Source: a virus
Direction: 5' to 3' (one strand)
IMG/VR virus record: IMGVR_UViG_3300044611_000537
Span: 1-28,686 of that record
Length of the DNA: 28,686 nucleotides
Both the position numbers and the translations under genes were made by a program. The notes beneath the pieces are model-generated. The model made no database searches and had not been told where the DNA came from. It worked only from the letters and a program-made list of their open reading frames with translations. This document shows, in pieces, positions 13,994-22,153 of the stretch (its first letter is position 1; the number at the start of each line of letters is the position of its first letter).

Positions 13994-14215
13994 TTCGCTG
14001 GCTGGGCCAGCGTAGTCATCGTCCTCGTCTTCGAGCAGGTCCAAGATCACTTCCAGGCACGCTCGGCAGATGCCGTAGGACAGGACTGCAGAATAGCCGA
14101 CCGTGAGGCTCACCTCCTGTTCGGCAAACTTCCACACCCTGGCTTTCTCCCCACACGGCGTGCAGGTGCCGATCAGGTCTGGGAGTGGCGCTGGTGGGCC
14201 ACTCAGGAACGGCAC
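13982..14215 (-). CDS. Zinc-motif protein, 77 aa
   Basis: No family is recognised. Two C-x2-C knuckles (CTPCGEK near residue 18 and CRACLE near 50) probably bind one zinc ion. A hydrophobic strand-helix region lies between them and a strongly acidic stretch (EDEDDD) at the end. The GTG start overlaps the metallophosphoesterase stop (TAGTG). An acidic tail on a zinc protein hints at a protein partner or DNA mimicry, but nothing decisive is visible. Confidence 0.65.
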   Translation of the reverse strand: MPFLSGPPAPLPDLIGTCTPCGEKARVWKFAEQEVSLTVGYSAVLSYGICRACLEVILDLLEDEDDDYAGPASEPPG

Positions 14216-15243
14216 TAGCGCAGGCGAATCAGGTACTCTGCTGAGACCTCTCCATCGCCGTCAAAGAACATTAGCCACTGCCCTGGCTCGCCAGACGCGC
14301 CGACGACCTCCTGAGCGAAGCGGTTGCTGCTCTCCAGTGACGGACTGCACCACGTCGTGATCTTGCCGTCGGCAAGGACGAGTCGTGCAGGCTGATGCCA
14401 GTGTCCGAACCAGAGATAGTCAAACGGCGCAACGCTCAAGCGCCAGCCGCTTGCCTTCTTTGCGACGCCGTACCACGGCATCCCAAGCCCACCTCTGAAC
14501 TGATCGCCGTGGACGATCATCCCGATCTTGCCGCCTGGCAAGTCGAGCGTGTCGTACCAGTGGCGTCCGCCAACGGTGAGGCTCTCCTTCCAACTCACAC
14601 GCTTCTCGCTCAGCACGAGTGAGCGCGCAATGTTGTAGAGAATCGCATCGCTGTTGCTTTCTGGCGAGTGATCCGAGTAGCGTCCCAAGCGTCCGTGGTT
14701 GCCGATTGCGCCGTAGACCTCCACTTGTGGGAAGAGTGCGGCCATCGCCCTGACGAACTGCGCCAGCATCTCCGCGCCTCGGAAGATTTGGACGTACAGA
14801 CCGCCAGCCTCAACTTCGTAGGCTTGTCCTGGAAAGATGTTGCCGTCTGACTCCACGAGGTCGCCAGTGAGCAGAATCTTCACCGTGTCCACAGGGTGAT
14901 CCTTGCGCTGAATCTCTACCACCCGCTGCACCTTCTCGGCGAGCAGGTTCAGCCGCTTGGCTGCGGTGTCAATGTCGTAGTCCACGCTTTTCTTGCCAAG
15001 TTGCCAGTCGCTCAGTTGCACGACGGCAACCTCGCGCTTGCCCTTGCGCTTGTCTGGCTTTGGTGCAGGCACGGCTGGAATCTTCATCCCGACGGCCGCA
15101 TCCTTCGCGGCGCGGTAGACCGCCTCCACGAGTTCTTCGGTCTGCTGCTCCTTCTTGGCGAGTGCGCGCAAAGCACGCCTGTGCGCCGACTTTAGTTCGT
15201 TGAGTTCGTCCTCACGCTGAAACTCGATCAGGTCTTCTGGCAT
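14215..15243 (-). CDS. Metallophosphoesterase (calcineurin-like) with coiled-coil N-terminus
   Basis: This 342-aa protein has a full two-metal phosphoesterase motif set: SDWQLG (D79), GDLVES (D128), GNHGR (N182, H183), HGDQF (H245) and GHWH (H281, H283). Residues 1-70 are charged and helical (EFQREDELNELKSAHRRALRALAKKEQQTEEL), probably a coiled coil. The ATG at 15243 has AGGAG in front and lies inside the end of the upstream gene. DxQxG in place of DxHxG is common in phage members. The substrate (nuclease or phosphatase) cannot be told; this may be a DNA-repair-type phosphodiesterase. Confidence 0.85.
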   Translation of the reverse strand: MPEDLIEFQREDELNELKSAHRRALRALAKKEQQTEELVEAVYRAAKDAAVGMKIPAVPAPKPDKRKGKREVAVVQLSDWQLGKKSVDYDIDTAAKRLNLLAEKVQRVVEIQRKDHPVDTVKILLTGDLVESDGNIFPGQAYEVEAGGLYVQIFRGAEMLAQFVRAMAALFPQVEVYGAIGNHGRLGRYSDHSPESNSDAILYNIARSLVLSEKRVSWKESLTVGGRHWYDTLDLPGGKIGMIVHGDQFRGGLGMPWYGVAKKASGWRLSVAPFDYLWFGHWHQPARLVLADGKITTWCSPSLESSNRFAQEVVGASGEPGQWLMFFDGDGEVSAEYLIRLR

Positions 15244-15461
15244 TTGCAGTCTCCTCTCCTGTGTCGCTGGATGTTCTGCTGCGCCCAGTGCTGGTTGCGA
15301 ATCTCGCACCACTTCTGGATTGCCTTCGCCGTGATCTTCGCGGCTGCGAGTGCCTTATCGAGCGATTGCCGATCAGCCTCGCTTATGTCAAGCAACTGAT
15401 AGCCGCAGAGTGGCCCTTTGTAGCCACCCTGCAGCGTCAGAAACTCGTCTAGGTCCTCCAT
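15228..15461 (-). CDS. Hypothetical basic protein, 77 aa
   Basis: No family is named. The C-terminal half is helical and basic (ALAAAKITAKAIQKWCEIRNQ), ending HRRGDCKCQ; this could be a helix-turn-helix followed by a Cys-containing tail. AGGAGG lies at ideal distance from the ATG at 15461. It follows the gap at 15462-15536 and overlaps the metallophosphoesterase start by 16 bases. Confidence 0.7.
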   Translation of the reverse strand: MEDLDEFLTLQGGYKGPLCGYQLLDISEADRQSLDKALAAAKITAKAIQKWCEIRNQHWAQQNIQRHRRGDCKCQKT

Positions 15462-15509
15462 TGCAACCTCCTACTTGCGGCGCGACTACACGCCGCTTTG
15501 CCGAGAGTG

Positions 15510-15532
15510 AAGCCTCCTCAGGCTTGTGTCAA
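15510..15532 (-). promoter_or_regulatory. TTGACA box with adjoining hairpin in gap after holin gene
   Basis: On the minus strand TTGACA (15532-15527) is followed by a perfect 6-bp hairpin AAGCCT-GAGG-AGGCTT (15525-15510). At 17 bases from the -35 box only a poor -10 (CACTCT) is seen. The hairpin may end the lysis transcript, or it may be an operator for a weak promoter feeding the 77-aa gene and the metallophosphoesterase. The rest of the 75-base gap shows nothing clear. Confidence 0.4.
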
Positions 15533-15536
15533 GACC

Positions 15537-15776
15537 TTACTTCTTGCCGCCGATGCCGTAGTCGCTCTGGCTTGGGTCGAGTGCCTTGACCAGTACGGCC
15601 AAGCCTGACGCCAGACCAGCCGACAGGACGGTTCGGAAGTCGCCGCCAGTGATGTCGAGCAGCGGGATGCCGAGTCCGAGTGCGACTGAGATTGAGACCG
15701 TCAGGAAGGTGCGAACTGCGTCAAGCACCATCTCGTCAAGTTTGCTCGCGTCAAGAATCTTCTGAACCTTGTTCAT
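15537..15776 (-). CDS. Holin-like membrane protein
   Basis: This 79-aa protein has an amphipathic N-terminal helix (KVQKILDASKLDEMVLDAV), a hydrophobic segment (FLTVSISVALGLGIPLLD) and a second one (TVLSAGLASGLAVLVKAL), then a charged, glycine-containing tail. Size, two helices and position right after the endolysin fit a class II-type holin that opens the membrane for wall hydrolysis. The ATG at 15776 has AAAGGA in front; a GTG at 15791 would overlap the endolysin stop. Function is inferred from topology and neighbours. Confidence 0.7.
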   Translation of the reverse strand: MNKVQKILDASKLDEMVLDAVRTFLTVSISVALGLGIPLLDITGGDFRTVLSAGLASGLAVLVKALDPSQSDYGIGGKK

Positions 15777-15787
15777 TGTCTTTCCTT

Positions 15788-16405
15788 TCACTTCTTCGTC
15801 ACGATGACGATGTGGCTTGCAGGCGAGCCTGGCTTGCCTGAAGCGATTGCCTTGAGTTCAGCCTCCGTGACTGGCACGGCATACTGTTCCTTCGGTACAC
15901 GCTCATCAAACGTAGGGTCGGCGAAGACCAGCGTCTGCGCCTCTGAATCATAGCCCGCGCTGGTGAGGTGTCCGTACCCTGCGGCGATCACCTTTGGGTC
16001 CTTCTTCTGCCAGTAGGACGCCCAGTTGCGATGCCACTTTGACAGCGCCTGCTTTGGGTAGCCGATTGGTGCCTGCACCCAGACGATGAGTGCGGCGCCA
16101 TCCTTTGCAGCGGCAACCGCCTCGGCGAAGGTATCGGCAGGCTTTGCCTTGCAGCCAAGTTCGCGGACGGTCTTCATCATCTCGCTGAGGCTTGAGCCGT
16201 TGTCGCTGACACCTTGCTTCTCCTTGAAGCCAGTGGCGCGCTCCTTTGCCGCTACGCCGTCGGCTGCGCTGAAGTCAGGGGCGTAGCCGTGAACGAAGGC
16301 CGCAGCCGCAGCCGCGCTGGACGGTCCGCAGTCATCAAGCACAGCCCCGACCTTCTTCTGCGCCTCGGCGTCAGAATAGAGTTGCGACTTGATGCGGTAC
16401 TTCAT
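15788..16405 (-). CDS. Endolysin: C39-like cysteine peptidase
   Basis: This 205-aa papain-fold peptidase is probably the lysis enzyme that cuts peptidoglycan cross-bridges. The catalytic Cys is at DDCGPSS (C26), His at GYGHLT (H146) and Asp at FADPTF (D163), the C39-like order. There is no signal peptide and no recognisable wall-binding repeat, so holin-dependent release is expected. The ATG at 16405 overlaps the upstream stop (ATGA); the longer open frame is not coding. Adjacent membrane proteins support a lysis cassette. Confidence 0.82.
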   Translation of the reverse strand: MKYRIKSQLYSDAEAQKKVGAVLDDCGPSSAAAAAAFVHGYAPDFSAADGVAAKERATGFKEKQGVSDNGSSLSEMMKTVRELGCKAKPADTFAEAVAAAKDGAALIVWVQAPIGYPKQALSKWHRNWASYWQKKDPKVIAAGYGHLTSAGYDSEAQTLVFADPTFDERVPKEQYAVPVTEAELKAIASGKPGSPASHIVIVTKK

Positions 16406-16656
16406 TCGCCGATCTCTTCCTTGATGTGAGCGGCAAGTGCGAGACCAGCCGTCTGAAAGTCGAGTGCAGCACTGATCGGATGACCACAGGTGCAGCCCTC
16501 GCTGTAGTCGTTGCCGTTGTCGCCACGCTTCCAGAGCGTGCCGCCGAAGGCGCTCGCATCTTCGCTTGGCACGAGTGCAACCCACTCGCCTGGCGCGGTG
16601 TCAATCCGCGTCCAGCCCTGCTCCTTGAGTTCCTTGATGTGATCTTCGGTTGTCAT
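16402..16656 (-). CDS. Hypothetical protein, 84 aa, lysis region
   Basis: No family is recognised. The N-terminal [19 protein letters not shown] resembles the start of small phage proteins of unknown role. A GTLWKRG stretch and GCTCGHPISAALDFQTAG (three possible metal ligands) follow, with a C-terminal helix. AGGTGG lies before the ATG at 16656. Both ends overlap neighbours by 4 bases, placing it inside the lysis cassette between a membrane protein and the endolysin. Confidence 0.65.
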   Translation of the reverse strand: MTTEDHIKELKEQGWTRIDTAPGEWVALVPSEDASAFGGTLWKRGDNGNDYSEGCTCGHPISAALDFQTAGLALAAHIKEEIGE

Positions 16657-16856
16657 TCTTTCCACCTCAAGTATCCTGTTGCGATCCAGATGATTGTCAT
16701 CAGGATGAACAGCGTTGCCATTGTGCTTTGCGTCTGACCCTCTGGCAGTACGACCACTGCGAAGAGCAGACCGAGGATCGTCCACGAGCCTCCGACGAGA
16801 TCGTTGATGATGTTCCTAAGCACGGCGACCACCCTTTCGGCTTGGCGTATTTCCAT
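16653..16856 (-). CDS. Two-helix membrane protein, second holin candidate
   Basis: This 67-aa protein has an amphipathic N-terminus ([19 protein letters not shown]), helix 1 ([14 protein letters not shown]), a short polar loop (EGQTQST) and helix 2 ([17 protein letters not shown]), ending in RWKE. GGAGG lies 4 bases before the ATG at 16856. The start lies 41 bases inside the end of the preceding secreted-protein gene. It could be the holin or an antiholin partner of the protein at 15537-15776; its second helix resembles the protein at 9298-9486. Confidence 0.68.
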   Translation of the reverse strand: MEIRQAERVVAVLRNIINDLVGGSWTILGLLFAVVVLPEGQTQSTMATLFILMTIIWIATGYLRWKE

Positions 16857-17892
16857 TGCCTCCTGCTGGTCCGCCGCCGCCAATGTTAGCAGCCGCTCGT
16901 GCGGCATTTGACGCTGCGGCAGCCACACTTGCAACTTGGCTGGCAATGATTGCGACGGCAACTGGCTGCGCCTCTTCCTTCTCAATCGGGTCAAGGTCTT
17001 TGCCGATCTCCGTGATGGCCGCGATGTTGGCGAACACCTCGACAACTGCCTCGACCGCTGCGCCTACAACTGGCAGAGCGGGTTCGGGTTCAGGAGTAGG
17101 TACAGGAGTGGGATCAGGAGATACGGAAGGAGATGGCGCAACTTCCGTTGGTGCAGGCGTTGGCTCTGGGGTTGGTTCTGGCGTTGGGGCATTTGTCACC
17201 TCAGGACTTGGCTCCTCCGTTGGTGTTGGTGTTGGTTCGGGTGTGGGTTCTGGAGTTGGCTCAGGAGTCGGCTGAGGCGTTGGCTCAGGCGTTGGGGTCG
17301 GCGTAGGTTCAGGCGTAGGCGTCGGAGTCGGCTCTACAGAAGGCTCTGGCGTAGGGGTAGGAGCCACGCTAGGGCTGGGTGAAGGTGGTTGTGGTGTCTG
17401 GGTAGGTGTCGGCTCAGGAGTCGGCTCTGGAGACGGCGTAGGGCTGCCTACGGCGACTGTTAGGAAGCCGATGCCGCAGCACGAGTCGGTGGACAGCACG
17501 CGGAAGCCGAACAGATCGCGTGCGGCCAGCACGACCTCGATGTAGCCAGTGGCTGATTGCGTGCCGCCCTCTGCCAGCGTGAGCCACTCGCCGCCTACGA
17601 GGTACTGCGGCTTGTCGTAGTGCGCGCCGTCGGTCGTCAGGTACGACCAGAGGTACTGCGCCGTCTCAGCCTCTAGTGCGGTTGTGGTCAGGCTGGTCAG
17701 CGCGTTCCAGCGTGGCTGCTCAGGGAGCGGATTGTTCGCGCCGCCGAGTGTGACAGAACCGTCTTCGTTGACCACGACCGTGCCGTTGGAGTCGGTGCTG
17801 AAGTCCCACTCTTCAAGATCGTCAAGCGCGTAGACAGGCTGAACGAATGGCAAGACGATTGCCAGCGCGAGCAGGAGTGCGCGCAACCTCAC
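16816..17892 (-). CDS. Secreted protein: jelly-roll-like domain, Pro/Thr linker, Ala-rich C-terminus
   Basis: The GTG start at 17892 (GTGA overlap) gives 358 aa. Residues about 1-22 ([19 protein letters not shown]...YA) form a signal peptide. Residues about 23-150 are beta-rich with aromatic patches ([23 protein letters not shown]) and a Cys-Cys pair (TDSCCGIG), like a small carbohydrate-binding or jelly-roll domain. A Pro-Thr-Glu linker of about 115 residues follows, and then an Ala-rich C-terminal segment ([13 protein letters not shown]) with a glycine-rich basic tail. It could be anchored at or cross the membrane or wall. No known family is assigned, and expression from the lysis region is unexplained. 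Confidence 0.72.
   Translation of the reverse strand: MRLRALLLALAIVLPFVQPVYALDDLEEWDFSTDSNGTVVVNEDGSVTLGGANNPLPEQPRWNALTSLTTTALEAETAQYLWSYLTTDGAHYDKPQYLVGGEWLTLAEGGTQSATGYIEVVLAARDLFGFRVLSTDSCCGIGFLTVAVGSPTPSPEPTPEPTPTQTPQPPSPSPSVAPTPTPEPSVEPTPTPTPEPTPTPTPEPTPQPTPEPTPEPTPEPTPTPTEEPSPEVTNAPTPEPTPEPTPAPTEVAPSPSVSPDPTPVPTPEPEPALPVVGAAVEAVVEVFANIAAITEIGKDLDPIEKEEAQPVAVAIIASQVASVAAAASNAARAAANIGGGGPAGGNGNTPSRKGGRRA
17070..17450 (-). repeat. Imperfect minisatellite encoding Pro-Thr-Pro-Glu repeats
   Basis: A run of short repeats rich in GGAGTCGG, GGCGTTGG and TCAGG on the plus strand encodes PTPEPT-type units in the secreted protein. Repeat units differ mainly at third codon positions while the Pro/Thr/Glu pattern is kept, which suggests that the protein linker, rather than the DNA, is under selection. 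Length polymorphism by slippage is likely here. Confidence 0.75.
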
Positions 17893-18077
17893 TTGCCTGA
17901 TTGAGATTGCAACCACGCCAGAAGCGTGCCGATTCCTCCTACGCCGAGTAGGGCGCCAAGCCCCTTGAGAACGGCAAGGCCGCCCTTCATCTGGTCAATC
18001 TCTGCCTTGAGCGAGTCAATCTTCGCGGACTGCGCGTCCAGTCGGTCAATGATCGCGTCAACCTGGGATCGAGTCAT
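17889..18077 (-). CDS. XhlA-like coiled-coil membrane protein, 62 aa
   Basis: A heptad-patterned N-terminal coiled coil ([21 protein letters not shown]) leads to a C-terminal glycine-rich hydrophobic helix ([18 protein letters not shown]). This matches the architecture of XhlA-type phage proteins near lysis genes, which sit on or in the membrane. The ATG overlaps the upstream stop (TGATG). It may assist the holin; no sequence motif proves it. Confidence 0.68.
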   Translation of the reverse strand: MTRSQVDAIIDRLDAQSAKIDSLKAEIDQMKGGLAVLKGLGALLGVGGIGTLLAWLQSQSGK

Positions 18078-18352
18078 CAGGCAGGCTCCGTGGCTTCAGG
18101 CTCAGGCAGAACCTCGGACTCGCCTTCTACGATTTCAGGCAGAGGCTCTGGCTGTGGCGGTGGTGCGAATGCGCCGTCAGTATACGAGCCGCCAATCCAC
18201 ACACTTGTGTCTGGCTCCACTTCAATGATTTGCTGTGCGCCGTACATCGCGTTGTGGTCGCGCAAGAACATTTGCTGCTCATCTGGCGTGAGGTTGCCCA
18301 CGATGAGATTCAGCACTGTGCCGTTGGCATCAAGGAAGGCGTACCGCTTCAT
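18077..18352 (-). CDS. Fibre-associated small protein, 91 aa
   Basis: This protein begins KRYAFLDANGTVLNLIVGNLT and contains EVEPDTSVWIGGSYTDGAFAPPP followed by a Pro/Glu-rich tail. The VxxGxxYxxGxFxPPP segment is seen in many phage tail-fibre-region proteins with fibre assembly or attachment roles. It lies directly after the glycine-rich fibre, supporting that reading. The exact role is not known. Confidence 0.68.
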   Translation of the reverse strand: MKRYAFLDANGTVLNLIVGNLTPDEQQMFLRDHNAMYGAQQIIEVEPDTSVWIGGSYTDGAFAPPPQPEPLPEIVEGESEVLPEPEATEPA

Positions 18353-18355
18353 TGG

Positions 18356-20032
18356 CTATGCAACATAGAAGATAACGACAAGGCCATTGGAACCTGCTCC
18401 ACCTGCACCTGCAGCGCCATTTCCCGAAGTGATGGCGACCCCCCCTCCTCCGCCGCCACCACCACCAGAGTTTTCAGCAGCAGACCCGCCAGCACCAGCA
18501 GTGCCTACGTTACCGTATGTTGCAAATCCGCCGCCCCCTCCGCCACCTCCGTGTCTACCAGAACCAGCAGCACTTACTGCCGCTTGTCCGATGTCAAGGT
18601 TGCCATTGTATTGAGCAGAACCACCACCGCCGCCTCCACCGCCGCCTACGAAGTGTGCAGCGCCACCAACTCCGCCAGTTCCAATCGCTGAAAACGCGGT
18701 TCCGTTTCTTGTAGCCGTTGCCCCAGGAGCACCAGTGCCTGGCAAAGACAAGAATGGAACACCAGAGAAGCCAGCGATGCCGCTTGTGCCACCGCTAGTT
18801 GCTGCGCCGAACAGTGCAGTCCCAGCCGAAGCACCGTTCCCACCTTGTGCGCCAGCCTGAGTTAGTGAACCCCAGATAGTGTTTGAGGGAGAACCGCCGC
18901 TGCCGCCAAATGGTGTTCCTGCAACTTGTGTGGTTCTTGACCTATACGCAGTTCCGCCCTTTCCTTCACTGCCGCCGTTGGCAATAGCAATAGTTCCAAT
19001 ACTAGAGTTTCCTCCAGCGCCACCAGCGATTCCAGATGTAAAGGTTCCAGTTCCAGCCGCAACTGTTCCGCCCACGCCTGCCGCCCCGACGCTGATTGTC
19101 AAAGCGGTTCCTGAGATTGGCGTATTGAATGCAATGTAGAGCGCCCCTGCTCCTCCGCCTGCGCCGCCGCTTGCTCCAGCCGTTCCGACCAGAGCGCTGC
19201 TTACGACATACGCGCCAGACCCACCACCGCCGCCTGCCCCAAGCACGGCCGCGCCGACAAGTTGCGTAACACCAGTAGGAACCGTCCAAGTCTGGCTGCT
19301 TGTGAATGTTTCACTCACCAAAAACGATTGACTTGCTGCAGCGCCTGTTGAGGTTTGAATCAGCGTGGACTTGATAGTTACGCTCGTGGCGCTAGTGACA
19401 GCCGCAGTTGCCGTGAGCGTATAGGTCAAGTCCACATAGTGCGCCGCCGCGCTGATAGCCGTGCCGCCTGTGGTCGTGGTGCCGCTCATCGAGGTCCAAG
19501 TGGCATTGTCAAGAATCGTTGCCACGGTGCCTGAGTGCAGAAGTGTGTCCGTTGAATCGTAGTACGACGCCGTGAGTTTCAGGTTCCACTGCGTGGTGCC
19601 TGCGTAGGTGCCGTTCTTGCTGACCACGGCCAGCGCCTTCTGGCGCAGCGAGAGGTTGTCATCGTTCACCAAGTATGAGCGCGTGGTCATCGTGAGGTAG
19701 TCATCGGCGGCTGCCGTGCCTGGGTCAAGTTTGATGCCCCAGTTGTTCGTCGTGGCGTCGTAGACGCAGGTTGCCGTCATCACGCCATCGCTGTATTCCT
19801 GCACGTCCCAGTACGGCAACTGGTTCCCCTCGTTGATGCTGAGTGTCGTGTCTGGCGGCGTCAGTTCAAAGGTGGCGTTCGGCAAGCCGAAGAGCGCCTG
19901 CACGCGAGCCGCGTAGCCGAGCGGGGACGCACCGAAGGTCGTGTCAGACGAGATGATCGGGTTGCCCTGATTGTCCACCGTCTGGCTGAGGTTCTGGCTG
20001 ATTAGATTGTTGCTTGATCCGAACTGCGGCAT
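18356..20032 (-). CDS. Receptor-binding tail fibre with long glycine-rich C-terminal domain
   Basis: This 558-aa protein has an N-terminal tail-attachment region (about 1-240) rich in Thr/Ser strands. From about residue 260 onward there is a glycine-rich domain with many GGGGG and GAGG tracts separated by short variable loops (YRSRTTQ, SQ, HFVGG), ending GLVVIFYVA. Such domains fold as polyglycine-II bundles whose loops contact receptors, as in S16-type adhesins. The loops would set host range. AGGAG lies before the ATG. The Gly-rich domain's poly-GC tracts produce spurious Pro-rich plus-strand frames. Confidence 0.85.
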   Translation of the reverse strand: MPQFGSSNNLISQNLSQTVDNQGNPIISSDTTFGASPLGYAARVQALFGLPNATFELTPPDTTLSINEGNQLPYWDVQEYSDGVMTATCVYDATTNNWGIKLDPGTAAADDYLTMTTRSYLVNDDNLSLRQKALAVVSKNGTYAGTTQWNLKLTASYYDSTDTLLHSGTVATILDNATWTSMSGTTTTGGTAISAAAHYVDLTYTLTATAAVTSATSVTIKSTLIQTSTGAAASQSFLVSETFTSSQTWTVPTGVTQLVGAAVLGAGGGGGSGAYVVSSALVGTAGASGGAGGGAGALYIAFNTPISGTALTISVGAAGVGGTVAAGTGTFTSGIAGGAGGNSSIGTIAIANGGSEGKGGTAYRSRTTQVAGTPFGGSGGSPSNTIWGSLTQAGAQGGNGASAGTALFGAATSGGTSGIAGFSGVPFLSLPGTGAPGATATRNGTAFSAIGTGGVGGAAHFVGGGGGGGGGSAQYNGNLDIGQAAVSAAGSGRHGGGGGGGGFATYGNVGTAGAGGSAAENSGGGGGGGGGVAITSGNGAAGAGGAGSNGLVVIFYVA

Positions 20033-20041
20033 CGTCTGCTC

Positions 20042-22153
20042 CTACTTCTTCAGGTTGGCGATGAGCGATGCAAGGTCGCTCGGATTGCGCCGATTGAACG
20101 TGATCGTGATGATCTGAGTATACGAGCCTGGCTCAAGGCTCCAGTCCACTTGCTCAACGCGATACAAGCCGCTCAAGCCAAGCCCAGCCGCAGTGATCTC
20201 AACGTATTGACCTGGCTCCCATCGGCTGACCAGCGCGAACGTAGAGACGCCTGTCTGCGCGTAGCCTGCGCTGAAGCCGTACTGGTTGTGCGCGGCCGTG
20301 CCAGCCCCACGAAGCGTGAACGAGCCAGAGAGCATCGGCTTGTGCCGCTCGATGAAGTACGCCGCCGCTGCTCGTGCGATTTGCGCGCCTTGATTATTAG
20401 ACGCGCCAGGGAAGTCCACCACCTCGTCAAAGACTGGCGCCCCTGCTCTCGTGCTGAAGGCTGCTACGCCGTCTTCGTCGTAGACATCCGTGTACGCAAG
20501 CACGGTCGTGAGTGGCACGCTCTGACCTGCGGCTGGCAAGGTGAACTGCGCGTTTTTGATCGTGCTGTGATCCACGTTCACGCTGAGGCTGTATGGAGCC
20601 ACTGTTGCCTTCCCTGTGGTCGTGTTCGGATCACCAGCGCCAGTGGTGATGATTGAAAGTGGCGCATTCGCGTAGGTCGGCTTGGAGGCTGAGTCCACCA
20701 ACTTGTAGTTCAGCGTGCCTGAGAGGTCCACATAGTATCGGCGCTCCTTGACGTCCGAGCCTGCGTAGGTCTCGATCACGGTGTCTAGCGCGGAGCGAAG
20801 CGAGCAGGATGAAAACTGGATCGCAGGGCCGTTCGCGTAGGCCGTGCCGCCAGTGATGTTCGCCGTGCTGCTCGTGGACAAGACGCGCTGCAACGGCTGA
20901 TCGTCTGACTTGTATTGGTTCGTCAGCGCGAGGAGGTTGGTGACCGCCTGCGTTTCACTCAAGCCTCCAGGGATGGTGACGGTGACTTGCCCAGGCTGCT
21001 GGGTTGCATCGCGTGCAATGCCAGAGGAGAAGATTCTGCCGCCGCTGCCGAAGGTTCCCCACGTGAAGGTGTATGGCCTTCGCAGGCGAACTTTGATTGA
21101 CGTGTCGCTGACACGCACCACATCGCTGCCGCTAAAGGTCGTATCAAGCAACAACCTCATTGTGGTTGTATCTCCAAAGCCAGAAAGACTCCCTCGCCGA
21201 ATACGAACAGTGTCACCGCTCTGAATAAACAGACGGCTAGGACTTACGGCAGTGACCACAACCCAATCGTTACTTCTGCCATCGCGTGCGAAGTTCACAG
21301 TAACCGTTCCTGCACTGCTCGCTGTTGGCCCTGTGTTGGATGCTGTAAAAGTTCTTGAGCCTGTGCTGGTGATTGTGTAGGTGCCATTGAACGTTGCGGT
21401 GCCAGCCCCAAGCACGCCGCTGATCTTCAGTGACTGACCAGTCACGAAGCCGTGGTCTACGGTGGTCGTGTAGGTTGCCGTGTTTGAGGATCGGCTCGCG
21501 CTTGCAATGGTGCGAGCAGCGCCAGTCTTGCCGAAGACGGCAACGCGATCCAGCACGACGTTGGCATCGCTGAGTTGCACGCTTGTGATCGTGCCTTGCC
21601 CTGAGCCGTTGAGTTGAGAGTTCACCGAGTCCAGCACGCCGAGGAAGCGAACGTCGGCTGCGGCTGGCGTTGAGCCTGTGTCCTTCTGGCAGAGCCTGAT
21701 GCGCGTGTTGTCTGGCACGAGATTGAACCACGGACCGACGGCTGGCGTCGTCTCTTGCAGGATGTCAAAGGACATCGTGGAGCCAGAGCCGTCGCCGTTA
21801 CTGCTCAGGTTCAGCGTGTTGATGTCGGCGATCATTGCGTTCTCACGCGCGCTCCCAGAGGCGTAGTTGATCGGTGGGTTCAGAAGGTCGTAGGCGATGA
21901 ACGCGCTCCCGATTGTCGCCGTTCCTGCCGAGCCTGCGGCCGTGTAGGTGAAGGTGGTTCCTGAAGTCACGGTCACGTCGTAGACGCCCACCATTGACGT
22001 CCCTGCGGCTCCTGCCGTGTTGCCGACCTCAATCTCAGCGCCAGTGGTTAGACCGTGCGAGGTAGTCGTGGTCACCGTGACCGTGCTGGAGACGCGAATC
22101 GCCGACGCGATTGGCGCGAGGTCCATCCAGAGTTGATAAGGCGCGGTCGCCAT
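20042..22153 (-). CDS. Tail-tip / baseplate protein, 703 aa, with repeated beta modules
   Basis: A large tail protein placed right after the tape measure is expected to be a distal-tail or tip/hub component. Two Thr/Ser-rich modules resemble each other: SHGLTTGAEIEVGN (about 33) and DHGFVTGQSLKISG (about 235), both followed by a Y-T-strand pattern. The C-terminal part has a SARENAMIADINTL stretch and a late YVEITAAGLGLSGLYRVEQ motif like tip proteins. The ATG touches the TMP stop (TAAATG). The exact tip component is uncertain. Confidence 0.78.
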   Translation of the reverse strand: MATAPYQLWMDLAPIASAIRVSSTVTVTTTTSHGLTTGAEIEVGNTAGAAGTSMVGVYDVTVTSGTTFTYTAAGSAGTATIGSAFIAYDLLNPPINYASGSARENAMIADINTLNLSSNGDGSGSTMSFDILQETTPAVGPWFNLVPDNTRIRLCQKDTGSTPAAADVRFLGVLDSVNSQLNGSGQGTITSVQLSDANVVLDRVAVFGKTGAARTIASASRSSNTATYTTTVDHGFVTGQSLKISGVLGAGTATFNGTYTITSTGSRTFTASNTGPTASSAGTVTVNFARDGRSNDWVVVTAVSPSRLFIQSGDTVRIRRGSLSGFGDTTTMRLLLDTTFSGSDVVRVSDTSIKVRLRRPYTFTWGTFGSGGRIFSSGIARDATQQPGQVTVTIPGGLSETQAVTNLLALTNQYKSDDQPLQRVLSTSSTANITGGTAYANGPAIQFSSCSLRSALDTVIETYAGSDVKERRYYVDLSGTLNYKLVDSASKPTYANAPLSIITTGAGDPNTTTGKATVAPYSLSVNVDHSTIKNAQFTLPAAGQSVPLTTVLAYTDVYDEDGVAAFSTRAGAPVFDEVVDFPGASNNQGAQIARAAAAYFIERHKPMLSGSFTLRGAGTAAHNQYGFSAGYAQTGVSTFALVSRWEPGQYVEITAAGLGLSGLYRVEQVDWSLEPGSYTQIITITFNRRNPSDLASLIANLKK

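Noticed and set aside
16856-17382. Plus-strand Gly/Ser/Val-rich and Arg/Trp-rich frames
   Set aside because: They result from the Pro/Thr repeat read on the other strand.
17070-17450. CRISPR-like repeat array
   Set aside because: Units are short and contiguous, lack spacers, and encode a Pro/Thr linker in frame.
18387-19139. Proline-rich plus-strand frames
   Set aside because: They are the antisense of the polyglycine fibre domain.
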